In this document: positions 9,058-17,971 of the stretch, piece after piece
Numbering within the stretch: position 1 is the stretch's first letter
How the letters are laid out: every line of letters starts with the position of its first letter
Assembly (NCBI RefSeq): GCF_005404945.1
Contig: NZ_BJDG01000010.1
Location: 37,108-101,107, forward strand
Length of the DNA stretch: 64,000 nt
DNA from: Lactiplantibacillus pingfangensis
GTDB lineage: Bacteria > Bacillota > Bacilli > Lactobacillales > Lactobacillaceae
Direction: 5' to 3'
Translations under genes and position numbers: made by a program
The notes under the pieces: generated by a model
Told to the model about the DNA's origin: nothing
The model's database searches: none
The model's input: the letters and a program-made list of their open reading frames with translations, nothing else

Positions 9058-9090
9058 TCATATTTGCTCAGTAGTTAAAAAGCATTCAGA

Positions 9091-9109
9091 CCCGCCAGAG
9101 TTTGAAATG
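9091..9109 (+). repeat. 19-mer direct repeat, right copy
   Basis: CCCGCCAGAGTTTGAAATG, 17 of 19 identical to 7912-7930. Both copies can be read as P-P-E-F codons, so they may be duplicated gene debris rather than an attachment site. Confidence 0.5.
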
Positions 9110-9557
9110 TGTCTGCACATACATCGGGTTAACTGCACCCTTTTATAAATATAATAATGCCGCAATAAGGCACTGCCGGTGAGTTCTTGCTCAAATTGAC
9201 GCTGCCGTACAATTTTCTAAGGAACCAGTATTTATAAAACTTGCTAAAACAAATACAATAATATTTTCTTTTATGATTCAAAATGACATCTTGTACGCTT
9301 TTCGATTCAATTACGATAATTTAGTGGGCAACCGGCATGAAAAGCAGCAGGACTATCAGACAGAATTGGCGGCACCATAAAGCCGAGCAGGCATTGAACC
9401 GGGTGACGCCCTTTACGACATACGCACGCTATCAAAAGGAATAATCGCGAACTTGCCGAAAAAATTGCCGAACTTTAATCAGCTGTGGGATTTTCTGTGG
9501 GAACTTTTTCCAAGCCCCACCTTCAAGTCAGATAACTAAATGTTTTAAAAGAACGTT
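9110..9557. other. Decayed sequence, no intact gene
   Basis: About 450 bp with short interrupted frames only. One frame at 9338-9445 (starting MKSSRTIRQNWRHHKAEQAL) has no clear ribosome site. This looks like eroded accessory DNA. Confidence 0.4.
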
Positions 9558-9568
9558 ATGACTTTTAT

Positions 9569-9596
9569 TTGTTTTATCGTCAATCATTGGTATACT
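9569..9596 (+). promoter_or_regulatory. Promoter of the 107-residue protein gene
   Basis: -35-like TTGTTT (9569-9574), 16-bp spacer, -10 TATACT (9591-9596). Confidence 0.5.
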
Positions 9597-9648
9597 AACT
9601 TTGAACAAAAAAATCCCACGTTGAGTTGGTCGAAAGGAGCACGCAACA

Positions 9649-9971
9649 TGAATAAACAATTACAGTACGGCGGCTTATTAGCTGTTGGGATGGCCGGTCT
9701 CGCTGGTGGATTTTCCGTTGGCGGGCTATTGAAGCGTTTGCGCCGACCAACACCCAATCAGATCTTAAACCAAGTCAAACGCGCATTCTTAAAGGAAGCG
9801 CCCATTGAAGGCTCTTGGATTGAAATGAAAAAAGCTCCATTACAGAAGTTCGCTTTACGAACTGATGTCTATTATGGCGGCATTACACGTTACGAAGATG
9901 GTCAACTCGTTCAATACGAATTTTTGGCTGATGCGAATACGGGTAGTATTTTAGATATTTATCGACTTTAA
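9649..9971 (+). CDS. Small conserved-type protein, possible PepSY-like fold
   Basis: A 107-residue protein with an N-terminal hydrophobic glycine-rich segment (YGGLLAVGMAGLAGGFSVGG) that could be a membrane anchor, then a basic KRLRR stretch. The C-terminal part (residues ~50-107) alternates aromatic and charged residues and ends GSILDIYRL, reminiscent of PepSY/YPEB-type domains; this is only a weak likeness. The ATG at 9649 with GAAAGGAG upstream is preferred to the longer frame from 9558, which covers the promoter. Function unknown. Confidence 0.7.
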
Positions 9972-10016
9972 AAAAAATTGTTCACACCAGAAAAATGGCG
10001 TGAACAATTTTTTTAT
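9972..10016. terminator. Bidirectional terminator
   Basis: AATTGTTCAC and GTGAACAATT pair across a 14-nt loop, with an A run on one side and a T run on the other. It serves the plus-strand gene before it and the aldo/keto reductase gene on the minus strand. Confidence 0.85.
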
Positions 10017-10020
10017 CCTT

Positions 10021-10998
10021 TTACCAAGCATAAGCTTCTGGTGCAGCACCGCCTGGGCCTGGAAAAATCTCATCCAATTTGGCAAGCGTGGCCGGTGATA
10101 ATTCCAGCTCAACCGCATGGACGGCCTCGTCTAATTGTTGGACACTACTTGGCCCTACGATTGGCGCAGTAATCGCGGGATTATGCAGCACCCATGCCAA
10201 AGCCACCGTTGATGGTGATTCACCAATTGATTGACACAAGGCCTCATACGCTTCAATTTGTTGGCGTTGCGCATTCGATAGCTTGGCCGCTTTTTGTGCC
10301 CGGCGGCCCGTTTTGACTGTCAGCGCATCTTCTGCCAACAAGCCACTCGCCAACGGACTCCAGACAAGCACACCCATGTTTAAATCTCGCGCAGTTGGCA
10401 ACAATTCCAACTCAGGCAACCGCTGTGTCAGATTATACAGATGTTGCTCACTGACCAAGCCTAAGAAATGCCGTTTTTCGGCTGCTGCCGCCGCGAATGC
10501 TAAATGGCGCGCACCAAAATTACTTGAACCGGCATAATAAACCTTGCCTTGCGCCATAACCGTTTCGTAGGCTTGAAAAAGTTCATCCCAATTAGCCGTA
10601 TGATCAATGTGATGCATTTGATATAACTCAACGTGATCAGTTTGAAGCCGAGCAAGTGACGCATCCAAACTACGATACAATTTATACGCTGACACGCCCG
10701 CGGCATCATTAGGACCATCGACCGCGTTAGCCATTTCATTATAAAATTTAGTCGCCAAAACGACCTTTTCACGCCGCTGATTACCTTGCACAAACCAGCG
10801 ACCAATAATTTCTTCGGTCAACCCATGATGACTGCCGCCGTATTGATTGGCTGTATCAAAAAAGTTGATGCCAAGTTCCAATGCACGATCCATGATCGCA
10901 TCCGACGTTGCTTCATCGATTCGCGTCCCAAAATTCATTGTCCCTAAAACCAAGCGGCTCACGCGCATCCCAGTTTTGCCTAATTGTGTATATTTCAT
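10021..10998 (-). CDS. Aldo/keto reductase
   Basis: A 325-residue NADPH-dependent oxidoreductase of the AKR superfamily. Seen: the N-terminal LGKTGMRVSRLVLGTMNFG, the catalytic region FFDTANQYGG (Asp and Tyr), ATKF with the catalytic Lys, and YQMHHID with the catalytic His. The C-terminal IVGPSSVQQLDEAV is the NADP-binding segment. It is close to the YajO/GSP69-like general stress reductases, so the substrate cannot be stated. The gene is alone, with a palindrome-rich upstream region. Confidence 0.9.
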   Translation of the reverse strand: MKYTQLGKTGMRVSRLVLGTMNFGTRIDEATSDAIMDRALELGINFFDTANQYGGSHHGLTEEIIGRWFVQGNQRREKVVLATKFYNEMANAVDGPNDAAGVSAYKLYRSLDASLARLQTDHVELYQMHHIDHTANWDELFQAYETVMAQGKVYYAGSSNFGARHLAFAAAAAEKRHFLGLVSEQHLYNLTQRLPELELLPTARDLNMGVLVWSPLASGLLAEDALTVKTGRRAQKAAKLSNAQRQQIEAYEALCQSIGESPSTVALAWVLHNPAITAPIVGPSSVQQLDEAVHAVELELSPATLAKLDEIFPGPGGAAPEAYAW

Positions 10999-11022
10999 TT
11001 AATCGACCCCTTCTGACATTTG

Positions 11023-11152
11023 AAACTAACGTTATCACAAGTTCACTGAAAGCGCTGTCTTTCAGTTTAAAAAGCCGATTTTTACGATATTTTTAGCTTT
11101 GTTTGAGTGATTTCAAAGAAATAGACCTTTCAACGTCATCAAACTAACGTTA
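11023..11152 (-). promoter_or_regulatory. Upstream region of the aldo/keto reductase with repeated operator-like sites
   Basis: AAACTAACGTTA occurs at 11023-11034 and again at 11141-11152; its core TAACGTTA is palindromic. Between them lies the inverted repeat CTGAAAG-CGCTGT-CTTTCAG (11046-11065), which contains a near-cre sequence (TGAAAGCGCTGTCT). These may be regulator or CcpA sites. Confidence 0.4.
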
Positions 11153-11171
11153 AAAAGCCTACTTTGGTCGC

Positions 11172-11828
11172 TTAGTCTTTTACTGGTGCAACTGGAAAAG
11201 TCGCAATGATCTTATAAATTGGGCCAAATTGACTAAATTTTTGTTCATATTCGGTTTCAACATTTTCTTCCGGTGTGACTACCGCATGTAAATCCAGCCA
11301 AACTTGTTCAAATTGCATACCAAAATTATTCATGCTCGTGAGTGAAAATTCAAACAGTCCCCGGTTATCGGTCTTGAATTCAATTTGACCGTTTGGCTTG
11401 ACAACTTCGGCATAGCTGGCCAAGAAAGTTTTATACGTTAAGCGCCGTTTAGCGTGCCGGCTCTTAGGCCACGGGTCCGAAAAGTTTAAGTAAAGCCGAT
11501 CAATTTCATTCGGTTCAAAAAAGGCAGTCACTGCCTGACCATCGGCATGCGCCAATTGTAAATTAGGCAATGGCTCATCAACTAACTTCTTTAAAATCAC
11601 GGCAATCACCGAAGTTTGAATCTCAATGGCGATATAATTGATTTCTGGGTGGCGTTTAGCCATTTCAATGATGAATTGGCCCTTCCCACTCCCAACTTCA
11701 ATCTGCAACGGCTGAACGGCCTTAAAACGGCTCTGCCATTTGCCACGAAAATCGGTTGGCGTCTCTGTAATCAATTCTGGATGAGCGTCAATTAATTTGG
11801 GCGCCCAAGGCTTATTTCGTACACGCAT
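11172..11828 (-). CDS. trmB: tRNA (guanine-N7-)-methyltransferase
   Basis: A 218-residue SAM-dependent enzyme that makes m7G46 in tRNA. Seen: EVGSGKGQFI (SAM-binding loop, residues ~43-52), YIAIEIQ, the family signature NFSDPWPKSRHAKRRLT around residue 116, and FKTDNRGLFEFS. The length is normal. It lies downstream of the ytmP-like gene, the same pairing as ytmQ-ytmP in B. subtilis. Confidence 0.95.
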   Translation of the reverse strand: MRVRNKPWAPKLIDAHPELITETPTDFRGKWQSRFKAVQPLQIEVGSGKGQFIIEMAKRHPEINYIAIEIQTSVIAVILKKLVDEPLPNLQLAHADGQAVTAFFEPNEIDRLYLNFSDPWPKSRHAKRRLTYKTFLASYAEVVKPNGQIEFKTDNRGLFEFSLTSMNNFGMQFEQVWLDLHAVVTPEENVETEYEQKFSQFGPIYKIIATFPVAPVKD

Positions 11829-11863
11829 AGTTTAAATAACTCCTCTAAATTTCTTCATCTCAA

Positions 11864-11900
11864 TAAAATAGCTGCGAATTCCGCTCGGGACTCGCAGCTA
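11864..11900 (-). terminator. Terminator between ytmP-like gene and trmB
   Basis: TAGCTGCGA and TCGCAGCTA pair across a 14-nt loop, followed on the minus strand by TATTTTA. Read-through into trmB is possible because the T run is weak. Confidence 0.65.
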
Positions 11901-11917
11901 CCAGTCTTAATTTCTAA

Positions 11918-12706
11918 TTAACACAATTGATACTGAGACAATTCCTCTAAGAAAATAATCTCATGATTCATTTTATGATATTGATTGCGATAATAATTAT
12001 CTTTGATATTCAATAATAAATTGATCTTCGCATACCAAATGACGCGCTTTTGCAGCGCCGCGGTCATGGTCTCACCATACTCGGTAAACCAAGCCTGCCA
12101 AGCATCCAGCGGTACATACTCACAAAGTAACATGCTAATATCAGACGCGGGGTCAGCAAAGCGCGCTGAATCCCAATCCACCAAGTAAAGCTGGCGATGG
12201 TCGGATAATAACCAATTCTTGTGATTTAAGTCACCGTGACACACACGGTAATCCGCCACTGGCAAGGTCGGTAATGACCCCTTTAAGCCTTCTAAAACAT
12301 CCGCCATCAGTGGATGGTGCCGCAAGTCATCTGGTAATTCACTCAAATACTGCCGAATAAAGTCATGTGGTCGCACTACTTGACCGCCGACCTTAGTTAA
12401 CATTCGATGAAGCAACTTGGAATTGTGCACACGTGCCAATAAATGCGCCACTTCAGGCAGCCGCATTTGTTGCTTCATTAAAGTTTGACCATTGAGCCAT
12501 TCTTGAGCGGTTAAAGTATCGCCACTCGAGATTCGTTTTGTCCAGATTAACCGCGGGGTAATTTCTTCCATCGAAAGCGCCGCTAGAAACGGTGACGCGT
12601 TTCGTTTCAAAAACAATCGTTGTTGATTCTTTTTGCCCATGAAGGCCTTATCGGTATTGCCATAAATCGGATAGACATCCCAGCCGTCATCAAGTTCGAA
12701 ATCCAT
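11918..12706 (-). CDS. ytmP: Phosphotransferase family protein (YtmP-like, choline/aminoglycoside kinase fold)
   Basis: A 262-residue protein with the APH/choline-kinase fold. Seen: LFLKRNASPF (likely ATP Lys), the catalytic VCHGDLNHKNWLL with the HGDxxxxN pattern around residue 163, and LVDWDSARFADPASDIS with the metal-binding Asp. In firmicutes this gene accompanies trmB. The physiological substrate is not known to me. The ATG at 12706, 8 nt after AGAGGAG, is preferred to the TTG at 12724, which overlaps that ribosome site. Confidence 0.87.
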   Translation of the reverse strand: MDFELDDGWDVYPIYGNTDKAFMGKKNQQRLFLKRNASPFLAALSMEEITPRLIWTKRISSGDTLTAQEWLNGQTLMKQQMRLPEVAHLLARVHNSKLLHRMLTKVGGQVVRPHDFIRQYLSELPDDLRHHPLMADVLEGLKGSLPTLPVADYRVCHGDLNHKNWLLSDHRQLYLVDWDSARFADPASDISMLLCEYVPLDAWQAWFTEYGETMTAALQKRVIWYAKINLLLNIKDNYYRNQYHKMNHEIIFLEELSQYQLC

Positions 12707-12829
12707 CAACCCCACTCCTCTCAAAAAATAATTGTTTAACTGGCTTCACTTTAATTCACTTAACAATCACATTCTAAAGACCAAACTCGGTCACGTCAAG
12801 TCCTTTTTAAGTCTTGTGCCAACAACGTT

Positions 12830-14035
12830 TTATGCTAATCTCAGCTTGGCATACCAAGCAACTAAGAGATAGATTTCAATCACGTTTGCAAGCACTAAAA
12901 TGCCAACTTGAACTAACGATGCGTTGCTTAGCCAAAAGGCAATTAAGAACACCACACCGGTCAAACTTAAAATGATGGTCAATAACCGTTGAAAGTTTCT
13001 AAACCGTTGTTTTAAGTCGATCGGATAAATGTGCGTAAACACAATATTATCGTATCGTTTATAAAACGGCAACAATTGGAACCCAATTAAATAGATGAAA
13101 ATAACGTCTAAGGCGATTGCTAACCAACCATGGCCGATAAAATATAACAATATCGCCCCAATAATCGTTAGCCGCGTCACTAAGCCACTAAATTCGGTGC
13201 CACGAACCATGCCGCGCGCGAATAAATAATTAAATGCATGTTGTTGATCTCTCGGAACCCAGTGAAAGGCCCAGTCCAGGTAACGGCGCCGTTTAACGGT
13301 TCCTTGAACCATTGGCACATCCGTAAATAGATTGAAGAAGCGGTAAATGCCAAGCATCCGATTCGCTTCGAGCTGAATGTCATCACGCCATGCAATCACC
13401 GTTGTCGGCCAAACCCGCGCATGCCACAGCCGTTGTCCGGCCACTAATGCTAGCGCAAGCACCAACCCTAGCCATGGGGAAACCCTTAAACTCAGGGCTA
13501 AAATAAATAGCGCTCCCCCCCAGTTTCCCAGTTGTGACCAGCGTTGTTGTGAGTGAGTCAACCGATACAAACGGGTCACGTAACCGGTTAACTGGCTGTC
13601 TTTTAATGCCAGTTGTGTGAGCAACAACGCCAGTAAGCTTAACCCCGACAACCGATCAACCAACATGAGAACCGGGACAGTTAAGCCTACTAGCACGACT
13701 TGTACCGCCTGTGCTAACCACCAGCTGTAACGCCAAGCCTTCACTAAGTAGCCATGCAAATCATATTCACGTGGCAATAAGAACACCACGTCGGCCGGTT
13801 CAAGCAAAGTTGCGACTCGGCCAATACCTAAGCCGAGCCATAAAATTAGGCCGACAATCACCACAATCCAACTGTCTCGCGGTGTCACCGTCTTTAACCA
13901 ACTTGAATATGCTAAACCCAAGCCACCCACGAAAAACATCAATGCGATCACAAAATGATCATTGAAAACGAGTCGCAAGTAGCGCAACATTTGGCGCAAA
14001 TGCCGTGACAACCGCTTTTGATACAGTTCATTCAT
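12830..14035 (-). CDS. ecsB: ABC transporter permease EcsB
   Basis: A 401-residue integral membrane protein with about nine to ten hydrophobic segments in two clusters (residues 30-200 and 280-400), matching the EcsB family. It overlaps the end of ecsA by 8 bp, so the two are translationally coupled. In B. subtilis EcsAB is needed for secretion, competence and the intramembrane protease RasP; the transported substrate is uncertain. Confidence 0.9.
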   Translation of the reverse strand: MNELYQKRLSRHLRQMLRYLRLVFNDHFVIALMFFVGGLGLAYSSWLKTVTPRDSWIVVIVGLILWLGLGIGRVATLLEPADVVFLLPREYDLHGYLVKAWRYSWWLAQAVQVVLVGLTVPVLMLVDRLSGLSLLALLLTQLALKDSQLTGYVTRLYRLTHSQQRWSQLGNWGGALFILALSLRVSPWLGLVLALALVAGQRLWHARVWPTTVIAWRDDIQLEANRMLGIYRFFNLFTDVPMVQGTVKRRRYLDWAFHWVPRDQQHAFNYLFARGMVRGTEFSGLVTRLTIIGAILLYFIGHGWLAIALDVIFIYLIGFQLLPFYKRYDNIVFTHIYPIDLKQRFRNFQRLLTIILSLTGVVFLIAFWLSNASLVQVGILVLANVIEIYLLVAWYAKLRLA

Positions 14036-14765
14036 CGCGGGTCACTCCAGTCAAGCTAAGATAAATATCATTCAAGGACTCCCCAGCATCTGGATAGTTG
14101 GCCTTGATTTCGTCAAAGGTCCCCTGTGTCTGAATCTCACCTGAATGTAATAAGACAAACCGATCACAAAACTTTTCCGCCGTATCCAACACGTGGGTCG
14201 ACATCAAAACTGACGCGCCAGCTTGTTTCACTTCACCAATCAACTGTAATAAGTCGTGAACCGCTAACGGATCAAGTCCTAAAAAGGGTTCATCAATGAT
14301 ATATAACTTTGCGTTAGTGATAAACGCACAGACAATCATGACTTTCTGTTTCATCCCTTTAGAAAAATTAGCTGGAAACCAGTCTAATTTATTATCTAAA
14401 CGAAAAAGTGTCAATAAGTGATGTGCCCGCTCCCAAGCCTGCTTCTGATCCAAGCCATAAGCCAGCATCGTCATTTCTAAATGTTCTTTTAAAGTTAATT
14501 CTTCATATAATACCGGTGTTTCTGGAATATAGGCTAACTGTTGCTTATACGTTTGCGCATCAGTCGCCAGCGTCACGCCATTTAACGTGATGGTGCCTTT
14601 CATCGGCGTCAACAACCCAATGATATGATTAATTGTGGTTGATTTTCCGGCACCGTTCAAGCCAATCAACCCAACCAGCTCACCCGGTGCCACTTCAAAA
14701 CTAATATCTTTCAAAACGGGAATTTGAGAATACCCACCAACTAAATGGCTGACCGTTAATGCCAT
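14028..14765 (-). CDS. ecsA: ABC transporter ATP-binding protein EcsA
   Basis: A 245-residue nucleotide-binding subunit. Seen: Walker A GLNGAGKSTT (residues ~36-45), Q-loop region YIPETPVLYEELT, a degenerate signature NFSKGMKQKV, Walker B LYIIDEPFLGLDP and the H-loop STHVLD. It is the ATPase partner of EcsB. The gene diverges from hit, the usual arrangement in this group. Confidence 0.93.
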   Translation of the reverse strand: MALTVSHLVGGYSQIPVLKDISFEVAPGELVGLIGLNGAGKSTTINHIIGLLTPMKGTITLNGVTLATDAQTYKQQLAYIPETPVLYEELTLKEHLEMTMLAYGLDQKQAWERAHHLLTLFRLDNKLDWFPANFSKGMKQKVMIVCAFITNAKLYIIDEPFLGLDPLAVHDLLQLIGEVKQAGASVLMSTHVLDTAEKFCDRFVLLHSGEIQTQGTFDEIKANYPDAGESLNDIYLSLTGVTRDE

Positions 14766-14905
14766 TAATCTAACCTCTTTCTGTATGGATTAAGTGAAAT
14801 CTATTATAGCATAGCCCTCTGGTGTCGTAGCTTAAATTAAAGCGCCCTCATTTTCAAATTGGTTAGTGTATAATAGAACTAAATTTTAGAAAAGAAGGTT
14901 ATCCT

Positions 14906-15358
14906 ATGGCAGCTTTTGAACCAATACTCGATGACGATTGTATTTTCTGCAAAATTATTAAGGGTGACATCCCAAGTTACACGATTTATGAAGATGATAT
15001 GGTCAAAGCCTTTCTGGACATCTCACAAGGCACGCCTGGACACACGTTAGTCATCCCCAAGACTCACGTGCCAGACTTATTTGCTTATGATAGTGATCTT
15101 GCCAGCGCGGTCTTTGCACGAATTCCAAAAATCGCCCGGGCAATCAAAGCTTCTGATGACAAAATCATCGGCATGAACGTGGTCAATAATAATGGTGCGG
15201 TCGCCTATCAATCCGTTTTCCACTCCCATTTTCATTTAATTCCACGCTACAGCGACAAAGATGATTTCCGCATGATTTTTAAAGATAACACGAAGAAATA
15301 TGACGAGACCGATTACACTCGGCTTCAAAATGCCATCAAGGCACAACTTAACGATTAG
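14906..15358 (+). CDS. hit: HIT family hydrolase
   Basis: A 150-residue histidine-triad protein of the Hint/HinT branch. Seen: CIFCKIIKGDIP near the N-terminus (two Cys of the possible zinc site) and the triad FHSHFHLIP (HxHxH) around residue 102. Such enzymes hydrolyse nucleoside phosphoramidates and related adenylates. A TATAAT at 14869-14874 lies 31 bp upstream of the ATG. It is followed 12 bp later by a YtxH-like gene and then prsA, as in other lactobacilli. Confidence 0.94.
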   Translation: MAAFEPILDDDCIFCKIIKGDIPSYTIYEDDMVKAFLDISQGTPGHTLVIPKTHVPDLFAYDSDLASAVFARIPKIARAIKASDDKIIGMNVVNNNGAVAYQSVFHSHFHLIPRYSDKDDFRMIFKDNTKKYDETDYTRLQNAIKAQLND

Positions 15359-15370
15359 GAGCGTGTTCAT

Positions 15371-15709
15371 ATGGCAAAATTTTTCCGGCGTAGCATGGCT
15401 GGCCTCGGCCTAAGCTTGGCTGCGTACATGTTGATCAACCGTAAAACCCCTAAGGACGTTTACACGGACGTGAAAGATTATGTTCAAGACGTTCTGGATG
15501 CCGCCGATCATTTACAATCAGCGCGCGAGGACTTCACGGATGCCTCATCGGATTTAGGCGTTCAAATGGCTCATGCTGGTGAAGTATTGACTGATATTTC
15601 CACTGAAGTTGATAAGTTTCAGTTTAAATTAGAACCACATTTGGCCATTATGCAAAAACATGCCGATCATCTACAAAAAACCTTGGATGACCTCGCACCT
15701 AAAGACTAA
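15371..15709 (+). CDS. YtxH-like small anchored protein
   Basis: A 112-residue protein with one hydrophobic N-terminal helix (MAGLGLSLAAYMLINRK) and a long amphipathic helical remainder, probably coiled coil, facing the cytoplasm. It is similar in plan to YtxH-domain proteins; I see no catalytic motif. It is in an operon with hit (12-bp gap) and ends before a strong terminator. Confidence 0.75.
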   Translation: MAKFFRRSMAGLGLSLAAYMLINRKTPKDVYTDVKDYVQDVLDAADHLQSAREDFTDASSDLGVQMAHAGEVLTDISTEVDKFQFKLEPHLAIMQKHADHLQKTLDDLAPKD

Positions 15710-15714
15710 CGGAC

Positions 15715-15749
15715 AATCGTTGCGCTGTGAACTGGCGCAACGATTTTTT
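15715..15749 (+). terminator. Terminator of hit operon
   Basis: ATCGTTGCGC and GCGCAACGAT pair perfectly around a 9-nt loop, then TTTTTT. Confidence 0.92.
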
Positions 15750-15880
15750 GTTTGCTAACTTTACATTCCGCTTTCATTAACATTGACCGAGTACTATGGT
15801 AGATTTTATGAAGACCGTGTGAATTGTCTGAAAATTTTGTAAAGATTTCCATCACCCTGCAGAAGCTAACGGAGTTATGG

Positions 15881-15911
15881 TATAGTAGTCTGGTAAGTCT
15901 GCTAGAGCAGA
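15881..15911 (+). promoter_or_regulatory. prsA promoter and start-site palindrome
   Basis: Extended -10 TGG-TATAGT (hexamer 15881-15886) with a poor -35. The palindrome TCTGCT-AG-AGCAGA (15898-15911) sits just after the predicted start, a possible 5'-stabilising hairpin or operator. Confidence 0.5.
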
Positions 15912-15941
15912 ACTATTTCAAGAATGGGATGTGTTATAGGA

Positions 15942-16841
15942 ATGAAAAAATGGCTTATTGCGCTCGCCGGCGTGTTAATGGTATTCACCTTGGCTGGTTG
16001 TGGCAGCAAGACAGTTGCGTCGACTTCTGGTGGTAAGGTCACCGAAAGCGAATATTACAGTAGTATGAAAGGCACTTCATCTGGTAAGCAAGTCTTACAA
16101 CAAATGATTTTAAACAAAGTGCTTGAAAAAGACTACGGTAAGAAAGTTTCAGATAAGGCAGTAACTAAGCAATACAATACTTACAAATCCCAATATGGGA
16201 CTTCATTCTCAACCGTCTTATCACAAAACGGTTTGACGACCAAAACCTTTAAGGAACAAATTCGTTCAAACTTGTTATTAAAGGAAGCCGTTAAAGACAA
16301 GGCTAAGATCACCAATGCTGCTTTGAAGAAGCAATGGAAGTCTTACGAACCTAAAGTTACCGTTCAACACATCTTAGTTGCTAAGAGCGATACTGCTGAT
16401 ACGGTCTTAAGCGAATTGAAGAAGGATTCTAGCGAAGCCAACTTCACTAAATTAGCTAAGAAGTATTCAACTGATTCCAACACTAAGAATAGTGGCGGTA
16501 AGTTATCAGCCTTTGATAACACTAACACCAGCTACTCATCTAAGTTCTTGACCGCTGCCTTCAAGCTAAAGAATGGTGAATACACCACTTCTGCAGTTAA
16601 GACAACTGATGGTTACGAAATCATTCGCATGATCAAGAACCCTGGTAAGGGTAAGATGTCAGATCATACCGCTGACTTGAAGAAACAAATCTTAGACAAT
16701 GACATGAGTGATTCAACTGTCTTGCATAACGTTGTTTCTAAAGTCTTGAAGAGTGGGAATGTTTCAATCAAGGATAAGGACTTGAAGGATATCTTATCTT
16801 CATACCTTTCAACCTCATCATCTTCATCAAGTTCTAACTAA
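15942..16841 (+). CDS. prsA: Foldase lipoprotein PrsA (parvulin-type peptidyl-prolyl isomerase)
   Basis: A 299-residue secreted lipoprotein from the ATG at 15942. The signal peptide [20 protein letters not shown] ends in the lipobox LAGC, so Cys20 should carry the lipid. The parvulin domain lies around residues 138-235 ([32 protein letters not shown]). A Ser-rich tail closes the protein. It folds exported proteins at the membrane-wall interface. Codon use is biased to high-expression codons compared with its neighbours. The longer frame from 15924 would spoil the signal peptide. Confidence 0.93.
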   Translation: MKKWLIALAGVLMVFTLAGCGSKTVASTSGGKVTESEYYSSMKGTSSGKQVLQQMILNKVLEKDYGKKVSDKAVTKQYNTYKSQYGTSFSTVLSQNGLTTKTFKEQIRSNLLLKEAVKDKAKITNAALKKQWKSYEPKVTVQHILVAKSDTADTVLSELKKDSSEANFTKLAKKYSTDSNTKNSGGKLSAFDNTNTSYSSKFLTAAFKLKNGEYTTSAVKTTDGYEIIRMIKNPGKGKMSDHTADLKKQILDNDMSDSTVLHNVVSKVLKSGNVSIKDKDLKDILSSYLSTSSSSSSSN

Positions 16842-16853
16842 AACCGTACGACT

Positions 16854-16892
16854 TAAAAAGCAACTGTCATCAATTGGCGGTTGCTTTTTTGC
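16854..16892 (+). terminator. Terminator of prsA
   Basis: AAAAGCAAC and GGTTGCTTTT pair across a 14-nt loop, followed by T residues. Confidence 0.85.
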
Positions 16893-16917
16893 TTGTCAAT
16901 TATAATCTATAAGGTTG

Positions 16918-16973
16918 CACGACAAAAAAAGTCATCAAAACCCCAAATCGGTTTTGATGACTTTTTTGTCGTG
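16918..16973. terminator. Long hairpin terminator of yhaM
   Basis: An almost perfect 24-bp inverted repeat (arms 16918-16942 and 16950-16973) with AT runs inside the stem, differing only by one extra A. It can end transcription from either side. Confidence 0.8.
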
Positions 16974-16980
16974 TTTATCA

Positions 16981-17955
16981 TTAATCTTGTGGCAACTCAC
17001 CCTTGGTCTCATCATGAGTTGGCCGATAAAAGTTACGGCCGTCCATTGCAAAGATGCGCTCTGTAAAGCTTCCAGGTTCCGCGTGACCAATTGACGTTTG
17101 CATCATTTGAATCGAGGCGTCCAATTCATCTAATTCGTGTAAAACTTCGGCTTCCATCACGTGTGGCCGTACTGGCGAACCATACTCCAATAAGCCGTGA
17201 TGAGCTAAGATCATGTGCCGCAAAATTAAGACCGATTCGGCCTGATCGTCAATCTTTAATTGTTGACAGGCTTTGACAATCTGCTCATCAATCAAGACGA
17301 TATGTCCAACCAAATTGCCGGCTAAGGTATAAGTGGTTGATACTGGTCCCGACATTTCAATCGTCTTCCCCATATCATGCAAAATCGCGCCGGCATATAA
17401 AAGCGACCGATTAATATGCGGATATTCGTTGGCCACCGACTTTGCCAACCGTAAAATTGACAAGGTGTGAAAGGCCAGCCCGCCAGCAAACGCATGATGA
17501 TTTTTTTTAGCAGCCGGATAGCTGAAGAAAGCGTCATGGAACTGGGCCAATAAATGACGTACGATCCGATTCCAATTAGGCTCAGTAATCTCAAAGACAT
17601 ATTGATTGAGTTCCTCGGCCATCGCCGCAGTATTAAGCGGTGCATGTTCCACAAATTGTTGGACATCCTGTGGTTCACCGGGCTGCGTCAATCGCATTTG
17701 TTGTATTTTAATTTGGGGATTGCCTTGATAAATTTCACGCTTCCCCTTTAAATGAATGATTCGGCCAGCTTGAAAGTGTTCAACGTCTTGATCGTCGGCA
17801 TCCCAAAACTTACCAGAAATCTCTCCGGAAGTATCTTGAAAATTAATTGCTAAAAATTTTTTGCCATTCTTAGCCACACGCACTTCAGAATCTTTTAATA
17901 AGAAGAAACCATCAACCGTTTCATCAAGTTGATAATCAAATAATTTTTTTGCCAT
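16981..17955 (-). CDS. yhaM: 3'-5' exoribonuclease YhaM
   Basis: A 324-residue enzyme with an N-terminal OB-fold nucleic-acid-binding domain (residues ~15-95, with FLLKDSEVRVAKNGKKFLAI) and a C-terminal HD domain. Seen: HHAFAGGLAFHTLSILRLA, AGAILHDMGKTIEM (the HD pair) and MILAHHG. Family role: 3'-5' RNA and DNA exonuclease in mRNA decay. It lies 16 bp downstream of yhaN in the conserved yhaO-yhaN-yhaM order. Confidence 0.93.
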   Translation of the reverse strand: MAKKLFDYQLDETVDGFFLLKDSEVRVAKNGKKFLAINFQDTSGEISGKFWDADDQDVEHFQAGRIIHLKGKREIYQGNPQIKIQQMRLTQPGEPQDVQQFVEHAPLNTAAMAEELNQYVFEITEPNWNRIVRHLLAQFHDAFFSYPAAKKNHHAFAGGLAFHTLSILRLAKSVANEYPHINRSLLYAGAILHDMGKTIEMSGPVSTTYTLAGNLVGHIVLIDEQIVKACQQLKIDDQAESVLILRHMILAHHGLLEYGSPVRPHVMEAEVLHELDELDASIQMMQTSIGHAEPGSFTERIFAMDGRNFYRPTHDETKGELPQD

Positions 17956-17971
17956 CAGCCGTTCCTCCTGT

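Noticed and set aside
11046..11065. A perfect cre (CcpA) site upstream of the aldo/keto reductase
   Set aside because: TGAAAGCGCTGTCT misses the final conserved CA; kept only as a near match within an inverted repeat.
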